Assembly (NCBI GenBank): GCA_903970565.1
Contig: CAJCJE010000326.1
Coordinates: forward strand, 1 to 13,481
Direction: 5' to 3'
From: Candidatus Melainabacteria bacterium
GTDB lineage: Bacteria > Actinomycetota > Actinomycetes > Mycobacteriales > Pseudonocardiaceae
DNA length: 13,481 nt
Position 1 is the stretch's first letter, and each line of letters begins with the position of its first letter. The notes beneath the pieces were generated by a model, which worked only from the letters and a program-made list of their open reading frames with translations, ran no database searches and was not told the DNA's origin. Below, one piece after another: positions 9,107-13,481 of the stretch. The translations under genes and the position numbers were made by a program.

Positions 9107-9107
9107 A

Positions 9108-9123
9108 AGTTGCGCACTCAACT
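9108..9123. promoter_or_regulatory. Inverted repeat AGTTG-N6-CAACT upstream of the VOC gene
   Basis: The 5-bp arms AGTTG (9108-9112) and CAACT (9119-9123) flank CGCACT, right after the stop of the membrane-protein gene. The size suits a MarR-type dimer site. TAGTCT at 9124-9129, overlapping it by none but adjoining it, could be a -10 box. The arms are short, so chance is possible. Confidence 0.35.
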
Positions 9124-9124
9124 A

Positions 9125-9169
9125 GTCTGGGTTCAGAGTCGTCTGGTTCAGGGCGGTCTGGGTTCAGAA
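9125..9169. repeat. Three direct repeats GTCTGG(G)TTCAG in the VOC leader
   Basis: Copies begin at 9125 (GTCTGGGTTCAGAG), 9141 (GTCTGGTTCAGGG, one G shorter) and 9156 (GTCTGGGTTCAGAA). The period is 15-16 bp. They lie between the candidate operator and the VOC ribosome site. Confidence 0.7.
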
Positions 9170-9202
9170 CGGCCGACCACGGAGCGAACGGGAGTGCTTG
9201 GC

Positions 9203-9769
9203 ATGTCGGAGTCTCAGGGCACGCAGTCTCAGGGCACGGAGTCACGGGGCACACAGCCACGGGGTGAGGAACTGGACGCGATCCGCAAGCGGCGCGGTGA
9301 GTTGCGGGAGCGCTATCTGCGCTCCGGCGCGGCGCGGTCGGCGACGCCGACGCGCGGCTTCCACCATGTCGCGCTGATCTGCCGGGACGTCGAGGAAACC
9401 ATCGAGTTCTACCAGGAATTCCTCGGCGCTCCGCTGGTGGAACTGGTGGAGAACCGGGACTACGCCGGCTCCAGCCACTTCTTCTTCGACATGGGTGGCC
9501 GCAATCTGCTCGGTTTCTTCGACTTTCCCGGCCATCCGCACCCGGACTTCTCCGAGACCATCGGCGCGGTGCAGCACATCGCGCTGTCCACGCCGAAGGA
9601 GCGCTTCGCCGAGATCAAGGCGAAACTGGACGCGGCCGGCGTCGACTACCTCGGGCCGGACCGGGGGATCGAGGACAGCCTCTACATCCGTGACCCCAAC
9701 GGCGTCGGCCTGGAGTTCTACGCCGAGGAACTCGGTGTCTTCAACGGCACCGAACTGCTGGCGGACTGA
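9203..9769 (+). CDS. VOC superfamily (glyoxalase/dioxygenase fold) protein
   Basis: The 188-residue protein contains one vicinal-oxygen-chelate domain, about residues 52-175, after a repetitive N-terminus. Two beta-alpha-beta-beta-beta halves are visible: GFHHVALICRDVEETIEFYQ at 52-71 and AVQHIALSTPKERF at 122-135, ending in DPNGVGLEFYAEE. Likely metal ligands are His55, His125 and Glu171. The position equivalent to the fourth ligand falls in NLLGFFDF and is not an obvious Glu or His. It could be a lyase, dioxygenase or antibiotic-binding member; the substrate cannot be assigned. The ATG at 9203 follows GGGAG with 8-nt spacing, which decides the start over an upstream in-frame TTG at 9110. 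The region from 23 to 50 is charged and probably helical. Confidence 0.88.
   Translation: MSESQGTQSQGTESRGTQPRGEELDAIRKRRGELRERYLRSGAARSATPTRGFHHVALICRDVEETIEFYQEFLGAPLVELVENRDYAGSSHFFFDMGGRNLLGFFDFPGHPHPDFSETIGAVQHIALSTPKERFAEIKAKLDAAGVDYLGPDRGIEDSLYIRDPNGVGLEFYAEELGVFNGTELLAD
9209..9268 (+). repeat. Four 15-bp tandem repeats at the start of the VOC gene
   Basis: Units at 9209, 9224, 9239 and 9254 encode ESQGT, QSQGT, ESRGT and QPRGE. The first two differ at one base only, the later two are more diverged. The unit is a whole number of codons, so copy changes keep the frame. Confidence 0.85.
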
Positions 9770-9787
9770 CCGCCGACCGGTAATCGA

Positions 9788-9832
9788 CGGGCAAGCCGCC
9801 ACTGCGTGCCATCGAGTGGTGGGGCTTGCCCG
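9788..9832. terminator. Hairpin after the VOC gene, probable terminator
   Basis: CGGGCAAGCC (9788-9797) pairs fully with GGCTTGCCCG (9823-9832). Inside, CCACT (9799-9803) pairs with AGTGG (9815-9819). An outer CCGACCGG at 9774-9781 can also pair with CCGGTCGG at 9830-9837 as an alternative. It begins 18 nt after the VOC stop. No T-tract follows, which is common in actinomycete terminators. Confidence 0.6.
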
Positions 9833-10031
9833 GTCGGCCGACCACTGGTTACCGTTGCGTAGGCGGGCCGGTGGAGATCACCGTCGGTGATCGATCGGCT
9901 GCGGGCAGCTCCAACGCTGTGGTGGTCCCGGCTGTTCGCAGCGGACTCCCAGGTTTCATCCAGCCAACCGCCAGCTTCTCCCACAAGGCTCGGGGTAACA
10001 ATCACCGCGCTCCTGTGAGGGAAGAAGGATC
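9833..10031 (+). promoter_or_regulatory. Leader and promoter region of the exporter operon
   Basis: This 199-bp stretch has no convincing gene. It holds the 17-bp palindrome at 9876-9892. TAACAAT at 9996-10002 is a possible -10 box without a clear -35, and GAGGGAAGAAGGA at 10017-10029 contains the ribosome site. The half-site ATCACCG of the palindrome recurs at 10001-10007 over the -10 box. Confidence 0.4.
9876..9892. promoter_or_regulatory. 17-bp perfect palindrome, candidate operator for the exporter operon
   Basis: GATCACCG-T-CGGTGATC has 8-bp arms around a single central base. It lies 139 bp upstream of the adaptor start and after the VOC terminator. The size suits a TetR-type or similar dimeric regulator, but none is encoded in the window. 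Confidence 0.45.
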
Positions 10032-11312
10032 GTGTCGTTGAAACACCGGGTGCGGGGCACCAAGTCGCGCGTGATCATCATCGTGCTGGCCGTTGTCGTC
10101 GTCGCCGGCGCGGCCGTCGGGGTCTGGGTCGCGACCCGTCCCGCCGCCGCCGCGACACCCAGCTTCGCCACGGTCAGCGCGCGGACCATCCGGCAGTCGA
10201 TCTCCTCGTCGGGCACGATCGAGCCGGCCCAGCAGGAAGACCTCAACTTCGCGGTGTCCGGTCAGGTCACCGGGGTCACCGCGGCGGTCGGCCAGCAGGT
10301 CAGCGCCGGCGCCGCGCTGGCGACGGTCGACTCGGCCGCGCTGTCCGCGTCGTTGGCCGAGGCGCAGGCGACCGTGTCCTCCGACCAGTCCCGGTTGGAC
10401 TCCGACGAGACCGAGGACACGTCCTCGGCGCAGGTCACCGCCGACCAGGCCGCGTTGACCGCGGCGCAGAACCAGGTCACCAACGCGCAGAACTCGCTGT
10501 CGGAGGCGACGCTGACCGCGCCGATCAACGGCACCATCGCGGCGGTCAACCTGACCGTCGGCCAACAGGTTTCCGGTGGTACCAGCAGCAGCGGGGCGAG
10601 TTCGTCCTCGACCGGTTCCGGTAGCGGTGGCGGCTCCGGAAGTGCCGGTGGCGCCAGCGGCGGTGCCAGCGCGACCGGCAGCAGCTCCGCCGGTTCCACC
10701 GGGACCAGTACCTCCAGCGCGCAGGTGGTGCTGATCTCCAGTGGTACCTACGTGGTCAACGCCAGCGTGGACGACACCGAGGTCGGCCAGGTCCGCGACG
10801 GCGACCAGGCGGTGATCACCCCGGACGGCTCGACAACTCCGGTCTACGGCACCGTTTCCACGGTCGCGCTGCTGGCCAGCGGCTCCTCCACGGTGCCGAG
10901 CTACCCGATCACCATCGGCGTCACCGGCACCCCCAGTGGCCTCTACGCCGGAGCGACCGCGACCGTGTCGATCATCGTCAAGCAGTTGACGAACGTGCTC
11001 ACCGTGCAGACCACCGCGATCCACGACGTGAACGGCAAGTCCGTGGTCTACCTGAAGTCCGGCAGCGGCACCGTCGACCAGACCGTCACGCTGGGCATGA
11101 CCGAGGACGGCGTCACCCAGGTGCTCACCGGCCTCAGTTCCGGCCAGCAGGTCCAGATCCCGGCCGTCACCCGCGCCGCCGGCGGCGCGACGGGTGAACG
11201 CGGCGGAGCGGGCGGCCGGACCGGTGGGTTCGGCGGCGGCGGTGGCTTTGGTGGTGGCGGTGGGTTCGGCAGCGGCGGAGCCGGTGGCTTTCGCGGCGGG
11301 GCGGGTGGCTGA
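10032..11312 (+). CDS. MacA/YknX-type membrane-fusion adaptor of an ABC exporter
   Basis: The 426-residue adaptor is anchored in the membrane and works with the next two genes. An N-terminal basic stretch leads into one membrane segment at about 13-35. The split lipoyl domain is seen as GTIEPAQQEDLNFAVSGQVT near 61-80 with VGQQVSAGAALATVD, and its second half as ATLTAPINGTIAAVNLTVGQQV near 159-180. The alpha-helical hairpin (about 101-158) is Ala/Gln/Ser-rich and short. A Ser/Gly/Ala linker without charges (182-229) separates it from the beta-barrel region. The last 44 residues are Gly-rich with GGFGGGGGFGGGGG. The GTG at 10032 is close to GAAGGA; the in-frame TTG at 10038 has a better 8-nt spacing and would remove two residues. 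In Gram-positives such adaptors serve YknXYZ-like exporters of peptides or toxins; the substrate here is unknown. Confidence 0.9.
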   Translation: MSLKHRVRGTKSRVIIIVLAVVVVAGAAVGVWVATRPAAAATPSFATVSARTIRQSISSSGTIEPAQQEDLNFAVSGQVTGVTAAVGQQVSAGAALATVDSAALSASLAEAQATVSSDQSRLDSDETEDTSSAQVTADQAALTAAQNQVTNAQNSLSEATLTAPINGTIAAVNLTVGQQVSGGTSSSGASSSSTGSGSGGGSGSAGGASGGASATGSSSAGSTGTSTSSAQVVLISSGTYVVNASVDDTEVGQVRDGDQAVITPDGSTTPVYGTVSTVALLASGSSTVPSYPITIGVTGTPSGLYAGATATVSIIVKQLTNVLTVQTTAIHDVNGKSVVYLKSGSGTVDQTVTLGMTEDGVTQVLTGLSSGQQVQIPAVTRAAGGATGERGGAGGRTGGFGGGGGFGGGGGFGSGGAGGFRGGAGG

Positions 11313-11315
11313 GTC

Positions 11316-12065
11316 ATGAGCACCGAGATCACCGCGCAACTGCCGGCCGTGAGCACCCATCCGACCGGCCCGGTCATCGAGATCACCGACCTGCGCAAGG
11401 TCTATCGCAACGGCTCGCTGGAAGTGGAAGCCCTGCGCGGCGTGTCACTGCGGATCGAGCAGGGCGAGTACGTCGCGATCATGGGACCGTCCGGTTCGGG
11501 CAAGTCGACCCTGATGCACATTCTCGGCTGCCTGGACGTCCTGACCACCGGCAGCTACCTGCTGGCAGGGGAGGACGTCGGCGGCCTGACCGAGACCGAC
11601 CTCGCGGTCATCCGCAACCAGCGGATCGGCTTCGTGTTCCAGCAGTTCAACCTGCTGCCCTCGCTCACGGCCTGGCGCAACGTGGAACTTCCGCTGTGCT
11701 ACGCGGGAGTGGAGAAGGTGCGGCGCAAGGCCCGCGCCATCGAGGTACTGGAGCGGGTCGGGCTCGGCGACCGGGTCCAGCACCGGCCGACCGAACTCTC
11801 CGGCGGCCAGCAGTCCCGCGTCGCGCTGGCCAGGGCGCTGGTCAACTCGCCGGCGATGATCCTGGCCGACGAACCGACCGGCGCGCTGGACACCAAGTCC
11901 ACCAACGATGTGCTGGGCGTCTTCGGCGACCTGCACCGCGCCGGACACACCATCGTCCTGATCACCCATGAGGAAGACGTCGCCACCCACGCCGACCGCG
12001 TCGTGCGGTTGCGCGACGGGCTGATCGAGTCCGACACCCAGAAGCTGACCGGAGTCCTTTCGTGA
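11316..12065 (+). CDS. ABC exporter ATPase, MacB/YknY/LolD-type
   Basis: The 249-residue cytoplasmic ATPase powers the exporter by hydrolysing ATP. Walker A is GPSGSGKST at 57-65, the Q-loop glutamines are at 109-110 in FVFQQFNLLP, the signature LSGGQQ is at 161-166, Walker B is MILADE at 181-186, the D-loop is GALD, and the switch histidine is His218 in LITHEE. The QQFNLLPSLTAWRNVELP stretch is typical of the MacB/LolD branch of antimicrobial-peptide, lipoprotein and macrolide exporters. The first 18 residues form a Ser/Thr/Pro-rich extension before the conserved core. The ATG lies 3 bp after the adaptor stop, and its stop overlaps the permease start (GTGA), so the three proteins are expressed together. 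Confidence 0.96.
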   Translation: MSTEITAQLPAVSTHPTGPVIEITDLRKVYRNGSLEVEALRGVSLRIEQGEYVAIMGPSGSGKSTLMHILGCLDVLTTGSYLLAGEDVGGLTETDLAVIRNQRIGFVFQQFNLLPSLTAWRNVELPLCYAGVEKVRRKARAIEVLERVGLGDRVQHRPTELSGGQQSRVALARALVNSPAMILADEPTGALDTKSTNDVLGVFGDLHRAGHTIVLITHEEDVATHADRVVRLRDGLIESDTQKLTGVLS

Positions 12066-13291
12066 GTTGGTTGGAAACGCTGCGCACCAGCCTTGAGGCG
12101 ATCCGCACGCACCGGTTGCGCTCCGGGTTGACCATGCTCGGCATCCTGATCGGTATCGCGGCCGTCATTCTCACCGTCGGCCTCGGCGAGGGCGCGCAGT
12201 CGGCGGTCACCTCCGAGATCAATTCGTTGGGCACCAACCTGCTCGTGGTCTCGCCCGGCTCCACGACCACCTCGGGCGTGCGCGGCGGCCTCGGCACCGC
12301 CTCTACCCTGACCGTCGACGACTCGGACGCGCTGTCCGGGCACGGGGTCGCCCCGGACATCGCGGCGGTCGCGCCGACCACCAGCCGTTCCACCGCGCTG
12401 GCCGTCGGTTCGACCAACTGGACCACCTCGGTTGTGGGCACCACCCCGGACTGGCTGTCGGTGCGGGCGCGGACCCTGGCCGAGGGGCAGTTCATCACCA
12501 ACGCGGACAACACCAGTGAGGCCGCGGTGACCGTGCTCGGCCCGACCACCTCGGAGGAACTGTTCGGCGGCGCAGACCCGGTCGGCCGGCAGGTCACCAT
12601 CGGCACCACGCCGTTCACCGTGGTCGGCGTGCTCACCTCGGCGGGCTCCTCGGCGGCGACGAACGAGGACGACCAGGCCATCGTGCCGATCTCCACCGCC
12701 GCCGACCGCCTCTTCGGCGGCGCGACCAGGACCGGCGTGCAGGACATCTACGTGGAGGCGACCTCCTCCGACACCCTCTCGGCGGCCTACCAGGAAGCCG
12801 ACCAGGAACTGCTGAACCTGCACCACATCACCACCCCGACCGGGGCCGACTTCACTATCACCAGTCAGCAGTCGCTGCTGTCCACCGCGACCTCGGTGGA
12901 CAAGACGCTGACCGTGCTGCTGGCCGGAATCGCGGCGATCTCGCTGCTGGTCGGCGGGATCGGCGTCATGAACATCATGCTGGTGTCGGTCACCGAGCGA
13001 ATCCGGGAAATCGGGCTGCGCAAGGCCATCGGCGCCAACCCGGCCGCGATCCGCCGCCAATTCCTGCTGGAGGCCGGTATTCTCGGCCTGGCCGGTGGCA
13101 TCCTCGGCGCGGCGCTCGGCATCGCCGGCGCGGTCATCCTGCCGCACCTGATCTCCAGCACCATCACGGTTTCCCCCACCGCGACCATCGGCGCGATCGT
13201 CATCTCGATCTGCATCGGCCTGGCCTTCGGGGTGTACCCGGCCAGCCGGGCAGCTCGGCTGGCCCCCATCGACGCCCTGCGTAGCGAATGA
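12062..13291 (+). CDS. MacB/YknZ-type ABC exporter permease (FtsX domain)
   Basis: The 409-residue membrane subunit has the four-helix layout of the MacB family. Helix 1 is at about 22-42 (LTMLGILIGIAAVILTVGLG). A large extracytoplasmic domain (about 45-278), the MacB periplasmic core domain rich in Thr and Ser, follows. Helices 2-4 are at about 283-306, 334-360 and 374-394. The FtsX signature IGVMNIMLVSVTERIREIG (300-318) and GLRKAIGA are complete, and YPASRAARLAPIDALRSE is the usual end. In this family the permease dimer transmits ATP hydrolysis mechanically to the outside rather than forming a classic channel. GTG at 12062 overlaps the ATPase stop. Together with the adaptor and ATPase it forms a full tripartite Gram-positive exporter. 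Confidence 0.95.
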   Translation: MSWLETLRTSLEAIRTHRLRSGLTMLGILIGIAAVILTVGLGEGAQSAVTSEINSLGTNLLVVSPGSTTTSGVRGGLGTASTLTVDDSDALSGHGVAPDIAAVAPTTSRSTALAVGSTNWTTSVVGTTPDWLSVRARTLAEGQFITNADNTSEAAVTVLGPTTSEELFGGADPVGRQVTIGTTPFTVVGVLTSAGSSAATNEDDQAIVPISTAADRLFGGATRTGVQDIYVEATSSDTLSAAYQEADQELLNLHHITTPTGADFTITSQQSLLSTATSVDKTLTVLLAGIAAISLLVGGIGVMNIMLVSVTERIREIGLRKAIGANPAAIRRQFLLEAGILGLAGGILGAALGIAGAVILPHLISSTITVSPTATIGAIVISICIGLAFGVYPASRAARLAPIDALRSE

Positions 13292-13317
13292 ACCACCACT
13301 CAATCGGGAGCACGTCA

Positions 13318-13481
13318 ATGCCCGCTCAGCAATCCAGTCCAGCCTCGACCCTCCGGCGTTACCGTCGGCTCGGGGCCCGATCCGGCCTGACGCTGGTCGC
13401 CGGCGCCCTCGCGGTTGGTCTCCTCGCCTGCGGCGGCGGCTCGACCCCGGCGGCCAGTCCGAGCGCCGCGCCGCCGAGCAG
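13318..13481 (+). CDS. Putative lipoprotein, 3' part beyond the window
   Basis: The reading frame from ATG 13318 stays open to the window end (54 complete codons). The start MPAQQSSPASTLRRYRRLG is basic, followed by a hydrophobic stretch (LTLVAGALAVGLLA) and Cys38 in LLACGGGST. This fits a lipid-modified signal peptide, with a slightly non-standard lipobox (Leu at -3 and -2, Ala at -1). A Pro/Ala/Ser-rich linker begins after it. GGGAG (13306-13310) is an 8-nt-spaced ribosome site. It lies 26 bp after the permease stop with no hairpin between, so it is probably co-transcribed with the exporter. The mature domain is not visible, so the function is unassigned. Confidence 0.7.
   Translation, partial: MPAQQSSPASTLRRYRRLGARSGLTLVAGALAVGLLACGGGSTPAASPSAAPPS

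Noticed and set aside
9131..9140. GTTCAGAGTC resembling a tRNA T-loop
   Set aside because: No acceptor stem, D-arm or anticodon arm can be drawn around it; it is part of the three direct repeats.
10002..11360. 452-codon minus-strand open frame antisense to the adaptor
   Set aside because: It is Gly/Arg/Asp-rich without any motif and overlaps the well-supported adaptor gene completely.
11699..13318. 539-codon minus-strand open frame antisense to ATPase and permease
   Set aside because: The composition is that of a shadow frame, while the plus strand carries Walker A, Walker B and FtsX signatures.

Overview
The window is GC-rich DNA (runs of G/C at third codon positions, GTG starts, TANNNT-type -10 elements, few Shine-Dalgarno sites at some starts). 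It fits a filamentous or related actinomycete. The Tex protein and the ABC exporter read like those of Pseudonocardiales-type actinomycetes, but the order is an inference. No tRNA, rRNA, IS element, integrase, phage gene or CRISPR array is visible. Apart from short repeats, nothing suggests recent transfer.

Region 1 (1-4454) is a carbohydrate, probably polyol, uptake and oxidation locus. On the minus strand, in transcription order, are a zinc-dependent polyol-type dehydrogenase (3280-2273), a lipoprotein solute-binding protein (2268-907) and a MalF-type ABC permease (910-1, cut by the window edge); its partner permease probably lies beyond position 1. A SorC-family sugar-responsive regulator (3417-4454) is transcribed divergently. 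The 136-bp divergent promoter region carries two nearly identical 14-bp sites exactly 105 bp apart. One lies across the regulator's start codon and the other in the dehydrogenase leader, so they are good operator candidates.

Region 2 (4455-8446) holds housekeeping and unassigned genes. A long bulged hairpin and a four-copy 14-bp tandem array separate the convergent regulator and tex genes. tex (7025-4581) encodes the YqgF/HhH/S1 RNA-binding protein with an RGG-like tail. Upstream of it, and probably co-transcribed, is a cytoplasmic class C beta-lactamase-fold hydrolase (8269-7100) with its own candidate operator.

Region 3 (8447-9769, plus strand) has a five-helix membrane protein of unknown function, probably translated from a leaderless mRNA. 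It is followed by a VOC/glyoxalase-fold protein whose N-terminus is a 15-bp tandem repeat.

Region 4 (10032-13481, plus strand) is a compact operon for a MacAB/YknXYZ-type exporter: membrane-fusion adaptor, ABC ATPase and FtsX-domain permease with 3-bp spacing and a GTGA overlap. A cut-off putative lipoprotein follows 26 bp later and probably belongs to the operon. A terminator-like hairpin and a 17-bp palindrome lie upstream of the operon.

Most gene families here are well known. I do not see a clearly new system. The items most worth a second look are regulatory or repeat structures and the unassigned membrane protein.
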